From Arachis hypogaea (taxonomy: Eukaryota > Streptophyta > Magnoliopsida > Fabales > Fabaceae), in NCBI RefSeq assembly GCF_003086295.3, contig NW_027255482.1, positions 1-64,000 on the forward strand: DNA of 64,000 nucleotides, given 5' to 3'. The position numbers and the translations under genes were made by a program. Below are positions 53,421-64,000 of this stretch, in pieces. Numbering within the stretch: the stretch's first letter is position 1; each line of letters opens with the position of its first letter. The notes under the pieces were generated by a model. That model had not been told where the DNA came from. It worked only from the letters and a program-made list of their open reading frames with translations, and made no database searches.

Positions 53421-55205
53421 ATGAATTCTCACTTTGGCTATGAGTTTGGTTCTAATTGTGTTGTAGGAAATGTGAACTTCAATGATGACACTCATTATGG
53501 ATGGAACCAACAAAGATGGGAGGAGCCTCAAGGAATTGATCACTCCTATTGGCAATAACCTCCGTATATGTATAGGTATAATCACCATCCTAATGCATGT
53601 CAATTCACTGGCTATGGTGAATCTTTTTATGACAATCAATTACCACCATCATATGCCTATGATTTTTATCCTCAACATGAACCTCAACCATTCTCACAAG
53701 CCTCTCATTACCAAACACCTTCCTATGATCCATATCCATCGTATAACCAATCACCCATACCATATTCTTATGACCATTATGAGGAAAAACCTTTAGAACC
53801 ACCATAATCATATCATGACTACTATGAAGAACTACCTCAATGCACACCATCTCCATACCCTTACCAAGTAGAACCACCTTCCTACTATGAACCCTCTCTC
53901 CAAAATAATGAACCCTCCTATCCACCCCAAGCCCCAATAGATGATTCTCTTACCTTGCTACTTCAAGGACAAGCAGATATGCAAAGGAACACCCTAGAGT
54001 TTGTGACCAAGTTGACCAAGGTAGTGCATACTTTAGCCTACCAATGCTTGAACACTCAAGGTGCTTCCATAACCACATGTGAAGAATCAATTGAAGATCA
54101 TAGCATGAAGGAGAGATTGAAAACTCCGGTGGGTGATGAGGGATGCCACTTTGTGTTAGAGAAATTGGAGGAGCCTATGGTTATTGAAGAAAAAGAAAAA
54201 GTGGTTGAAGATTTAGGAGATGTTGAAAGTCCATGGGAATGTAGCATCATGGAGCACTCTTCTAAGAAGCTTGATGTTGATGTTGAGGAGGGTGCGCAAC
54301 CTCCACGGAATATCATACTTGGAGACTTGGAAGAGGTTTATCAAGAGATGGATTCAATCATGGATGAATTTCTATCTACATGTGAATCCTCTCCCATTGT
54401 ACATGAAGTTGAAATTATAGAAGAATGTGCACAACCTCCCATACTCTTGGTGAGCAATGAGAAGGAAAGTGAATCGGAATAGAGCTACCAAGAGGAAAAA
54501 GTTGGCATGGTGTATATCAAAATTGAAGAATATGAAAGGGTTGATCAAGAGATGAATTCATTCATCAATGAATTCCTATCCAAAATTGAGCCACCTCTCA
54601 TTGAGCAAGAAATCGAAGTTCTTGAAGACAACATCAAGCCAAGTGATAAAAAGGGAAAGGTTGAAATTGAGGAAGCTTGCGAAGAGGTGGAAACAACAAC
54701 TAAAGAAGAGCCTAAAGAACTAGACCTCGCATTGTCTAAGTGTGGAGAGGTCTCCCTCCCTAAGTCACCATCCTACACAACATTCAAGTGGGTAAAATTC
54801 TTATCCCTAAGCTTTACTTTCTCACTTGAATATGGTTTGATTGAAAATGATGGTCAACTTAAAGCTCTTTGTGGAGTTAAGAGTAGGAAAGAGTTGTGTA
54901 GCAGTTGGAAATGTCATTCTAAGCTCATGATGGTTGCAAGCTCAAAATTCAAGAGCAATGGTTGGTGTGAAACCAAATTGCATGGGTCTAGGAAGTTGTT
55001 TGGAAGCTTCTTTGAGAATTCCAAGGCCATGCTACCCGGATGGAATAATGATGACCAATTTAAGGACGGGTGTCAAAACAAAGTGTGGGATCCCGGATCT
55101 CACAAGGAAAATCAAATTTGGGAGCTCATGGTTTGTGAAGAACTCCATCAAGGCTTGAAGATATTAAAATTGACGAATGGAGCTTATTGGAGATTCAAGC
55201 ATTAG
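53421..55205 (+). pseudogene. R7 ORF1, unrecognised tyrosine/proline- and glutamate-rich protein
   Basis: A single frame of 595 codons from MNSHFGYEFGSN with three stops (near 53556, 53805 and 54480), the first two being TAA where CAA is likely. Residues 1-160 are Y/P/H/Q-rich. Residues ~180-210 are a short helical block (LLLQGQADMQRNTLEFVTK). Acidic repeats follow (EEKEKVVEDLGDVESPWE, LDVDVEEGAQPPRNI). The conserved C-terminus has TFKWVKFLSLSF, EYGLIENDGQLKALCG, SNGWCETKLHGSRKLFG, WNNDD and VWDPGSHKENQIWEL. It matches R1 ORF1 from end to end, so the shared blocks were presumably under selection. No known domain is recognised. Confidence 0.7.
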
Positions 55206-55292
55206 TGGATGTTCAAAGATAGTTTCAAGCACAAGCCACCTTGAGAGGAGCTCCCCATAAGTCCAACTTAAGGACAATAAACAAAAGTGCTA

Positions 55293-55310
55293 GGTGGGAG
55301 ACACCCCACC
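55293..55310 (+). ncRNA. Stem-loop after R7 ORF1
   Basis: GGTGGG-AGACAC-CCCACC in AAGTGCTA...ATGG. One more base pair than in R1. Confidence 0.6.
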
Positions 55311-55510
55311 ATGGTAAAATCTTTCTTTTTTTCCTTTTTGTGCATATTGGTTAAAATAGTTTAATTTCACGTTTTGATTGATTTGTTGAGTTTGTTTGGT
55401 AGTTTAGTATGTTAAATAAGGTTTTATGGTGTTTTGGTAGTTGTTTGGAGGTTTAGAATGCTTGGATTAGTGCAAAAACATAAAAAAATTTTGAAAAATA
55501 GAGCACCATT

Positions 55511-55811
55511 CACGTGTACGCGCACTGCACGCGTACGCGTGCATCAAGCGTTTTCAACCATCCACGTGCACGTGCCATGTGCACGTACGCGTGGATTGCA
55601 AAATTTCATTTCTCCATACATTGACCCAAGAGTTGTGCGAATGCTGTGCGTGCACTGTGCCCGAGGCACAAATCAACTCGCGCGTACGCGTACCTGGCGC
55701 GTACGCGCCACTCTCAAAATAAGCGATCGGCGTGGATGCGCCATGTACGCGTACGCGTCGCCTCCATTGCATCACCATCCGTGCGCGCGCGCCATGCACG
55801 CGTATGCACGG
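55511..55811. repeat. R7 CGCG palindrome array
   Basis: About ten copies of ACGCGTACGCGT, CACGTGCACGTG and GCGCGTACGCGC-type words. A CT-rich tract follows at 55825-55905. Open frames here are by-products of the array. Confidence 0.85.
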
Positions 55812-56727
55812 ATGTCCTTCCTTCAACACATTTCTTTTCTTCTCCTCTTTCCATTTCTTTCCTTCTCCTTTCTTCTTCCCTTCTCCTACCCCTCATCCAA
55901 CACTTCCAAACACCATTGATAATCATCTATTCTAGTTAGTTAGTTAGTTGATTAGTTAGTTTTAGTTAGTTTTTATTTCATTTTCTCTTTTTCATTGTAA
56001 GTGTTGGATTGTTAATTTTGTTTACCATTAATTGTTGCTGAGTACAAACGGGATGTTATCTTAACATCATTATGTTTATAATCTTTGTTGGATTCTATTG
56101 TTGAGGTTATACTTTGCTACTTGGTTTTGAATTCTTCATGCTTATCTTTTGAGAATACTAAGTGATGAGAATCGCCTTCGAGCTTGTACATCCTTTTGAA
56201 TTGCATGTTGTAGCTAGCCACCATGAAATTGGAATTTTTTTCCTCGATTAGGCAATTTCTTGATGGATGTTGTGCATTTATCCTAATGCATTGTATTTCA
56301 CAATCATTTTCATCCATATGCTTATAGCTTGAATGCCTTCATGCTTCTTTAATGCTTGTTTTACCTTACAAGTCTACTTAAAGCATTTTAAGAACACTAG
56401 GATAAGTGAAGTGCATGCTTCTTTTGTGACATCACTTTTTATGATGATGTGTGTTCTAAAAGGTGCCTAATTTAGAACTCACATCCCTATTTTCTAATGT
56501 CACACTAATTTACTCACTCAATTCTAGTGATTAGTACCTCATTTCTAACAATGTATGCTTCCTTATTTTTGTGTTCTCTCATCTTATGGTGTTATATTTT
56601 TATTTTTCATAAATGATACACCGCAAGCAAAAATGGAAGCAGAAGAAAGAAGGCGTAGCAACCGGTTGATCTACCAGCTGAAGGTAGCAATCCGGAGAGT
56701 CGTCGTACTCCCTTGCTCATCTTTGCA

Positions 56728-56763
56728 TGCACCGAGGACGGTGCAATCTTCAAGTGTGGGGAG
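56728..56763 (+). promoter_or_regulatory. R7 internal hairpin plus polypurine-like word
   Basis: TGCACCG-AGGA-CGGTGCA (56728-56745), then TTCAAGTGTGGGGAGG. Nearly identical to R1 7484-7520. The 120 bp upstream resemble a decayed ORF2 start (MIHRKQKWKQKKEG) without a usable frame. Confidence 0.65.
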
Positions 56764-58170
56764 GTCGTCCGACCGTTCGACGATTTTGGGTGACAAGTTT
56801 CTAATCTCAACACTTTTGCATTTCATTTCATTTTAGGTTTTTAGGATTTTTACTTGCATTTTCTTATTTTTGCATATATATACACAATAAGCTTAGTCAA
56901 AATAATGAGATTTTTCAAGATTTCTATCTATAGGGCACCCCAATTGATTTGAGTGAAAACCTTTCATAGGACTTGCTTGAATTATATATATATTGTAGAT
57001 CATGTCTTTGAGCTAAGAACAAAAGCTTGTGAGATTTGAGTCTAATGGTGTGGTTACATCTTATAACCACTTATTTTCATTCTTGTGTGCATTGTTCTCT
57101 TTCTATGATTGTGATCTTTGATTTGTTTGATTCTTTATATCCATTATTTTATGTATTCATGCATTTATATGATTGAGGCCATCATTTCATTTAGCTCACT
57201 TACCCAAATAGCCTACCTTTTACTCTCCATTGTTAGCCATTTTGAGCCTACGATTAACCCACTTTGTTCATAATTTTAGCACATTACAAGCCTTAAAGCG
57301 GAAAATAATAAATATCCTCATTTGGATCTTTGATTAGCTTAGGCTAGAGTGTGTGTATCATTCAAGTGTGGGAATCTTGGGAGATTGAGGGAATAAAAGG
57401 GTAGTTTTGTATCTATGTTGTAAATATTTGGAATTGGGTACATGCTCATGTATTAATCAAATGTAAAACCTTATGCATTGATATTCTTGTATATAGAAAA
57501 GAAAAAATGAGAAAAACAAAAGAAAAAGGAAAAGAAAAAAGAAAAATAATATGGAAAAGAAAGAAAAGAAAAAAAAATATAGAAAAAGAAAGAAAAAATA
57601 GAAAAAGAAAGAAATAAAAAGGGGACAAAATGCCCCAAAATAAAGTAAAGCTCAATAAAATCAATGCATAGGTGTTGTGAAATGAAAAAGAATGCATGAG
57701 TATGTGGAAAAATGACAAATAGGTAGTTAGGTTAGCTTTGAATTGTATAGGATGTCATAGGTTAGGTGGGAAGTTTAAGCTTATCAAAGATTGAAATTTC
57801 AAGCTCACTTGACCATATATGCATCCCACCTTGACCTTAGCCCCATTACAACCAATGAAAAGACCTCATGATAGGTGTATGCATGCATGAAATAAATGTT
57901 GATTGTTAGAAGAAAAATAAATCTTGGAAAGCATGATTAGGGGAGAATTGAGTGAATCAACCCTAAACACTTGAGCGAATAGAGTGCAAACACATCCGGT
58001 GAGGGTTTGATGCTCAATTACATGTTTCTACCCACAATCATCACTTTTCTTACAAGCTTATAAAATATTTAATAACTCATTTTAATTGTGGATTAGACTT
58101 GCTAGTCCTCAGCCCTTGTGCATATATGCTTCTTGAGAATTGATTTATTTTGACCAAGCAATTGCATTCA
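56764..58170 (+). other. R7 3' noncoding region
   Basis: No gene. TTCAAGTGTGGG near 57362, A-rich tract 57497-57625 ending GGGGACAAAATGCCCC, and the conserved block at 57900-58060, in the same order as R1 7521-8830. Confidence 0.6.
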
Positions 58171-59809
58171 TGTTGTTGAGTTAAGAAATTAATTAATAAA
58201 ATTGATGATGACAAAATTTGATTAGTGGGCTAATCACCCAATTAGTTTTTGATTATTTTTGATAAGTAATGCAGGCTAAAAACAAGTGTTGCAGCTGCCC
58301 AACATCAAACAAAAGATATATGTCAATGGGCTGAATGGTAAGTGAAAATAAAGACAAGCCCAAGTCATTCATCTCAAGCAAAAAGTCTTCCAAGAAGCAA
58401 GACAAGGCACCAACGGGCTGAACTTGAGAAGAACCCGATCCAAGCCCGAATTGTTTTTCAATTCCCTCCATCTTGCCTTACCAGAAGCAACGTTCCTCTC
58501 CTCTCTAATCAAGTCAAATCAAAGCTTCAGAAAAGTAAGAAAGAGAAAGAGAGAAAAAGCTTCTTCCCTAAGCTAGTAACCAAAGAAGCAAGAGAGAGAA
58601 AGTTTAAGCTTGAAACACAGAAGCTAAAATAGAAAATCCAAACCAAATCAAGCTTAAGTTAAAGGTAATCCATCTCATCTTGCATGCATCAGATCTTCTT
58701 CTCTTCTTCCCAACTCTCTGCTCTATCTGAAAATGGCATTCAAGGGAAAGTTGGTCTCTGCCCTAATCTGCTTCACATCTACAGTCACAAGTGATACTTG
58801 GGGACCAAGTAGTTTCTCAATGGCTAAGATCAAGTTGACCATGAGAAGATTTCTATGGTTACTGCTTTGTGGCTTTTGGCCAAGATGAAGGAGTTAGAAG
58901 CAAAGTTTCTACTCTAAGGTTTAATGTGAAAAAGTGAATCTGTGGGTTGGTGAAGCTCAAGGCTCAAGGTGTTGACCTTGGAAGAAGAACCCAGCAATAT
59001 GCAAGGAGATAAATGAAGCTTGCTGTTCATTCAGAAGGCAAGGAGAAAACCAGAGTTGTGTGAGTAGTGTTCTGTTAAGAAGTTCATCTACTTGGATAAT
59101 GCTTTCTTTCAAAGAAGCATTCGGCCAATACTGAAGAACTGCATCTGAGGTTTGCGAATCTGGTTTTGCACATAGCAAAGAGGCTGCTGATGAAGTCAAT
59201 CTCCTTCATGTTTTACTGATTGTAATGTACATTTCTAAGTTTATCTTTCTGTAATTTCTTGTGAGAAAAGGCATTGTGAGAAAGATTATAAAAAGGCCAT
59301 AAGTGGAAAAAGGCTGAGAGAAACACTTGAGAGAAAAGCCAAGAGTTTATTTCAGATTTCTTTAGGTATGTTTATGTCTTGTATCTTGTACCTGTAAGGT
59401 ATCCCTTTCTTAGTTGGGTTAGCACTAAGAGTGAATAGTTAAGTATTAGCATAGCCAATGTCAAGTTAGGTTAGAACTTGAGTGTGAAAGGATTGGGTCA
59501 ATCCTGTGAAATTGGTATATGTAATACTGTTAACTATAGTGAAATTCTTCCATAGTTGTGGAGGAGACTGGACGTAGGTTGCATAGCACAAGGCAACCGA
59601 ACCAGGATACATGCTGGTGTTAGCTTTTCTCTTCTCTGCTGTGTTCTATTTTCTGATATTCATGAGACAAAAATAAATTGTCTCATAAATTTCCACTGCT
59701 GAGTACAAACAGAATCAGAATTGAAAGTTTGTTTTAAAAGGGTAATAACAGCAACTTAAAAAGGAAGGCATAGATTCAACCCCCTTCTCTAAGCCTACCA
59801 CCACCTTCA
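58171..59809 (+). repeat. C1 5' LTR
   Basis: About 1.64 kb, TGTTGTTGAG...CACCTTCA. TATAAAAA at 59287-59294 in a typical promoter context. The start could also be 58174. The other LTR is not in the window for comparison. Confidence 0.8.
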
Positions 59810-59811
59810 AT

Positions 59812-59823
59812 TGGTATCAGAGC
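59812..59823 (+). promoter_or_regulatory. C1 primer-binding site (initiator Met tRNA)
   Basis: TGGTATCAGAGC, the standard Ty1-copia site, two bases after the LTR end. Confidence 0.92.
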
Positions 59824-59835
59824 TAAGGTCTCAAG

Positions 59836-61848
59836 AATCAAGATTAACCGCTTGGAGCAAAGATCCAACGGCGAACAACTTGGGCACAACCACAGTTGCC
59901 TACACCCTCACTGAAGGCCAGTCAAACAACCGGCCACCTTTCTTCAACGGGAAGAACTACTCCTACTGGAAAGAAAGGATAAGTATTTTCATTCAATCCA
60001 TTGACTACAATATATGGAAGATTGTTGTGAGCGGTCCAAAGATTCCAACAAAGACAAGTGTTGATGGAGTGGTGACTCCAAAAGAAGAAGCTGAATGGAA
60101 TGAAGATGATAAGAAGAAGATAGAGATGAATGCCAAAGCAATCAACCTTCTTCACTGTGCTATCAGCTTTGAAGAGTACCGGAAGGTGTCTAGATGCAAG
60201 ACAGCCAAAAAAATCTGGGAAAAACTCCAGGTTACACACGAAAGGCACCAAACAAGTAAAAGAAACGAGGATTGATATGCTGCGAAAAGAGTACGAGATG
60301 TTTAGCATGAAGGATGGAGAAAGCATTGATGAAGCATTTGAGAGATTCTCAATCATAATCAACAACCTTGATGCTATGGGTACAAACTATGAAAAACAAA
60401 CCTTGGTAAGAAAACTCCTTAGAAGCCTCACAAAAGAATGGGAAAACACTGCCACAGTCCTAACCGAGAGCAACAACATAAGTCCCATAACCTATGATGA
60501 GCTGAGAGGCAAACTCCTTGCCTATGAAGCCACACACACAAACACAGACTCAAAGAAAAAGGGAATAGCCCTCAAGTCACAAATAGAACCGAAAGAGAGT
60601 GAGTCTAGTGATGGTATTTCAGATGACAAGCTTTTGTTTTTTGCTATGAGATTTAGAAGGATGATGAAGAATAAGGGCAAATACAAGGGTTCAAGTTCAA
60701 AGGAGCACAAGATAGACTTGAGCAAGGTGACGTGCCATCATTGCAAGGAGGCTGGACACTTCAAGCTAAACTGTCCAAAGCTCAAAATGGAGGACAAAGG
60801 AAAGAAGGAAAGGAAGAGAGTACTCATGGCAGCTTCGGAGGATCTTGAGAATGACTCAAATGAAGAAGAATACGAAGGAGATGACAAAGACTGCTTCATG
60901 GCTGGAAACAACAATCTTGATAAGGTAAACTATTATGATTTGACCATTGAAGATTTGCATGCTATTATTGATGATCTCACTTTAAACACATCAAAACTGC
61001 TTGATAAATATAATGAATGCAGATCTGAAAATGATTTTTTAAAAGAAAAGGTGAAGGAAACTGAATTAAAAGGAAAGCACGCTGTGGATCCTTCTCATGA
61101 GTTAATTGCTGAAAATGAAAGATTAAATGATATGATTAAAAGGCTGAATAGTGACTTAGCAAAATTTGCTCAAGGTTCTAGTAACTTGCACAAATTACTT
61201 GCAAGTCAAAGACCATTATTTGAAAAATCTGGTTTAGGCTACATAGCCAAGGAAGATGCAGTTTCCAACACTTCCTCTATAAAATTTGTGGCTTCTTCAT
61301 CAAATACCAAACATATACCAAAAAAATCGGGTATTGGATATGTTTCAAATTTTGAAGAAAACTTTGATGAAGTATACACAAGTGAAACTGAGCCTTCACC
61401 AAGAACTGATCCGAGTTCAAACTGGCCAGGTTTGGGTTATATTTCAAAAAATGAGGCTGCTTTCAAGAAACCATTTTTCTATAACAAAACCTCATTTTCA
61501 AAAAATCCAAAGAGTTTTAAAAATTCTGGTGAAAACAGTTTTGCAAAGAGGAACAATTATAACAAAAATCAGTTTGTTAAAGGAAATGCGTCTCCTCCAA
61601 AAACTAGAAAATTTCAACCATTTAATCACTTCAAGCAATTTCACTCACCTAAGTTTCAGCGACACACATCAGAAAATCATTGTGTTAATTGCAAGAAAGT
61701 TGGTCACTCATATGAACAATGCTTCATTGAAAAGAGAGTTGTGGGAAACAAAGTCTACAATGTTGTTTGTGATTTCAATGCACTTGGGCAACCAAGATGG
61801 ATTAATTTCAAAGGATCCAAATTAATTTGGATACCTAAGGCTACTTGA
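59836..61848 (+). pseudogene. gag: C1 gag (frameshifted)
   Basis: N-terminal copia gag: GQSNNRPPFFNGKNYSYWKE, then YNIWKIVVSGP. No ATG precedes this block in frame, so the start appears lost. One extra base near 60242 shifts the frame. The second frame continues with KQVKETRIDMLRKEYEMF, AFERFSIIINNLDAMG and a zinc knuckle C-HHC-KEAGH-FKLNC near 60731. A long coiled coil (61000-61200) and SGLGYI-type repeats follow, then a second CCHC knuckle (CVNCKKVGHSYEQC, 61681-61722). It ends TWIPK-like at 61848, where a missing base breaks the link to pol. It would form the particle and bind RNA. Confidence 0.88.
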
Positions 61849-64000
61849 AACTCATCATGCAGATTTGCCTAGCATCCAAGAACAAAAAGGACATGTGGTA
61901 CATGGATAGTGGATGCTCAAGGCACATGACTGGAAGGTCAACCTACTTCATCAAACTAAATAAGTATGATGGAGGTTTTGTGACCTTTGGAGATGATGGT
62001 AAAGGTAAAATCATTGCTGTTGGAAAAGTAGGTAATGAGCAATCTACTTTCATTGATGATGTACTTTTAGTATGTGGTTTGAAACACAATCTTTTGAGTA
62101 TAAGTCAGTTGTGTGATTTAGGATATTTAGTGATTTTCAAAAGATTTGAATGCTGTGTTGTAAATGAAAAAACAAATGAAGTGATGTTTGTTGCCAAGCG
62201 TTTTAATAATATGTATGGACTTACTCTTGATGAACTAAAAGATCAAAATGTAGCTTGTCTTCACTCTAAAGAATCTGAAAAGTGGTTATGGCACAAGAGA
62301 TTGGGCCATGCAAGTATGTTTCAAATAAACAAACTTGTAAAGAAAGAATTAGTAAGAGGTCTTCCTTTGATAAAGTTTGACAAAGATATCACTTGTGATG
62401 CTTGCCAAATGGGAAAACAAACAAAAAGTTCTTTTAAACCAAAGGAAGACATCTCTACTAAAAGACCACTTGAGTTGCTACACATTGATTTATTTGGTCC
62501 AACAAGAACTCAAAGCCTAGGTGGTAAACATTATGGTTTAGTAATTGTGGATGACTACACTAGGTTTGGTTGGGTTTTATTTCTTACACACAAAAATGAA
62601 GCCTTTTCGGCCTTTGAACCTTTTTGCAAGAAAATTCAAAATGAAAAGGATTTGAAAATCTCTTCTATAAGAAGCGATCATGGAACTGAATTTGAAAATA
62701 ATTTATTTGAATCCTTTTGTGAGAAATTTGGAATATCTCACAACTTCTCTTGTCCAAGAACACCACAACAAAATGGTGTTGTGGAAAGAAGAAATAGAAG
62801 CATACAAGAGATGACAAGAGCTATGCTTTGTGAGAGTAATGTTCCAAAATTCCTTTGGGCTGAAGCAGTTAACACGACTTGCCACATTTTGAATAGAACA
62901 ATCATAAGGAAATTTTTGAAGAAAACCCCTTATGAACTTTGGAAAGGCTACCCACCAAACTTAGATTACTTACACATCTTTGGATGCAAATGTTTTGTAT
63001 TGAACAACAAAGAAAATTTGGGTAAGTTTGATCCAAAGGCTTATGAGTGTTTGTTTGTAGGATATTCCACAACTAGTAAAGCATATAGGGTTTATCATCA
63101 AGATTCTAGGATTATTGAGGAGTCCATACATGTTACATTTTGTGATACTAACTTGGTACAAAGTATTTTGGAAGATTGTGATGCAAGAAATCAAGCTCAA
63201 AAGGAAGATGAAGCTGCTCAAAATCTTAAAAAAGAGAATTCTGGACAAGCTGCACCAGAAACTGCTAATGCTGAGAATTCAAGAGACAATTCCATTTTGT
63301 CTCATGAATCTGAAGGAATTCTGCAAGCAAGCAGCGTTCAGAATCTCTTGGTGACTGAATCTGCCTCCAGGTCCACCAGACCTCGTGAATGGAGATTCTT
63401 GAAGAATTATCCTGAGGAATTTGTCATTGGAGACGTATCTCATGGAGTGCAAACAAGGTCTTCCACTAGAAAGACAAATGAAGGATCAAACGTTGCCCTT
63501 CTTTCACAAATAGAGCCTCAAAACGTCAAGGAAGCACTCAGTGACCCTTCTTGGGTTAAAGATATGGAGGATGAGCTTCTTGAGTTTGAAAAGAACCAAG
63601 TATGGACTTTGGTTCCAAGGCCAAGTGGAAAGAAAGTGACCGGCACCAAGTGGATATTTCGGAACAAGTTAGGAGAAGATGGTAGCATTGCAAGAAACAA
63701 GGCAAGGCTAGTGGCACAAGGATATGACCAAGAAGAAGGAATAGACTTTGATGAATCCTTTGCCCCTGTTGCCTGAATGGAAGCCATAAGACTTCTCTTA
63801 GCTTATGCTGCATTTTGTGGTTTTAAATTATATCAAATGGATGTGAAATGTGTATTTTTGAATGGTGTGATAGATAGAGAAGTGTATGTGGAGTAGCCTC
63901 CTGGTTTTGAAAATAAAGAGCATTTTGATCATGTTTTCAAATTATCTAAAGCTCTCTATGGTCTAAGACAAGCTCCTAAAGCTTGGTATGAGAGACTTAG
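61845..64000 (+). pseudogene. pol: C1 pol: protease, integrase, RT (stops, window-truncated)
   Basis: Protease active site WYMDSGCSRHMTG at the start (61900). Then the GAG-pre-integrase zinc region (WHKRLGHAS ... CDACQMGKQ). The integrase core shows all three acidic residues: LHIDLFGP, SIRSDHGTEF, QNGVVERRNR. A linker LKNYPEEFVIGDVSHGVQTR follows, then RT from about 63540 (WVKDMEDEL, NKARLVAQGYDQEEGIDF, ESFAPVA). TGA at 63774-63776 replaces Arg and TAG at 63894-63896 replaces Gln in VE-PPGF. The RT continues ([18 protein letters not shown]) to the window end, before YVDD. Recent but dead. Confidence 0.92.

Larger units (their letters stand above)
52168..58170 (+). mobile_element. R7, non-autonomous LTR retrotransposon (family B), partial
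   Basis: 5'-truncated LTR (52168-53292), primer site, ORF1, stem-loop, palindrome array, CT-rich tract, ORF2 trace with hairpin, and 3' noncoding, cut at 58170 by C1. Same order as R1. The 3' hairpin, polypurine tract and 3' LTR are not in the window and may lie beyond C1. Confidence 0.85.
58171..64000 (+). mobile_element. C1, Ty1-copia retrotransposon, 3' end outside window
   Basis: 5' LTR 58171-59809, initiator-Met primer site 59812, gag with two zinc knuckles, and pol in the order protease, integrase, RT, which is the Ty1-copia order. Two frameshifts and two pol stops make it inactive. It is inserted in R7; the five bases before the LTR (ATTCA) are the expected duplication, but the other copy lies beyond the window. 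Confidence 0.92.

Noticed and set aside
58342..58632. Open frame of 96 codons at the C1 LTR start
   Set aside because: Inside the LTR upstream of the TATA box, lysine/serine-rich, with no conserved motif.

Overview
The window is plant nuclear DNA made almost entirely of LTR retrotransposons stacked and nested in each other; I see no host gene, tRNA or rRNA. AT-rich spacers, tRNA-Asp type primer sites (TGGCGCCGTTGCCGGGG) and LTRs opening TGATGAGCGGATAATT point to a legume. From memory, not from a search, this LTR and the gag start MSRDKEK belong to peanut and its relatives (Arachis). Labels R0-R7, S1 and C1 below are mine.

Layout. 1-2486: LTR-like debris with a TGCGTGCGCAC palindrome array and a small LTR-like insert (425-942). 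2487-14595 (+): R0, an old broken Athila-like gag-protease-RT, split by R1 (2844-10400, target duplication AAAAT) and by solo LTR S1 (10695-12436, duplication TGGGG). 14596-17523 plus 37464-39573 (-): R2, a broken element with integrase followed by a second gene (ORF2), split by R3 (17529-37458, duplication CATGT). R3 is itself split inside its ORF2 by R4 (24138-34041, duplication GCGCT). 39574-49160 (-): R5, a relative of R4 in opposite orientation, its far LTR truncated against the R2 integrase. 49161-52167 (+): R6, the 3' two thirds of another relative. 52168-58170 (+): R7, a relative of R1 with a truncated 5' LTR. 58171-64000 (+): C1, a Ty1-copia element running off the window.

Two families dominate. 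Family A (R3, R4, R5, R6) encodes a gag-protease protein and a separate ORF2 resembling the 'putative plant transposon protein' domain, but no reverse transcriptase or integrase, so it must be mobilised in trans. Family B (R1, R7) encodes an unrecognised tyrosine/proline- and glutamate-rich ORF1 in place of gag-pol and only traces of ORF2. R2 links the two: it has family B noncoding landmarks but carries integrase and an ORF2 of the same domain as family A.

Beyond the genes, the elements share noncoding architecture: palindrome arrays upstream of the LTR TATA box and again inside the element, a GGGAG(G/A)CAACCC stem-loop after the first ORF, purine-tetraloop hairpins followed by a polypurine-tract-like word (TAAGTTTGGTGT in family A, TTAAGTGTGGGG in family B), and, in R3 and R6, a second TATA box upstream of ORF2. 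These repeated cis elements are the most interesting content. Nearly every ORF is broken, mostly by C-to-T stop codons.
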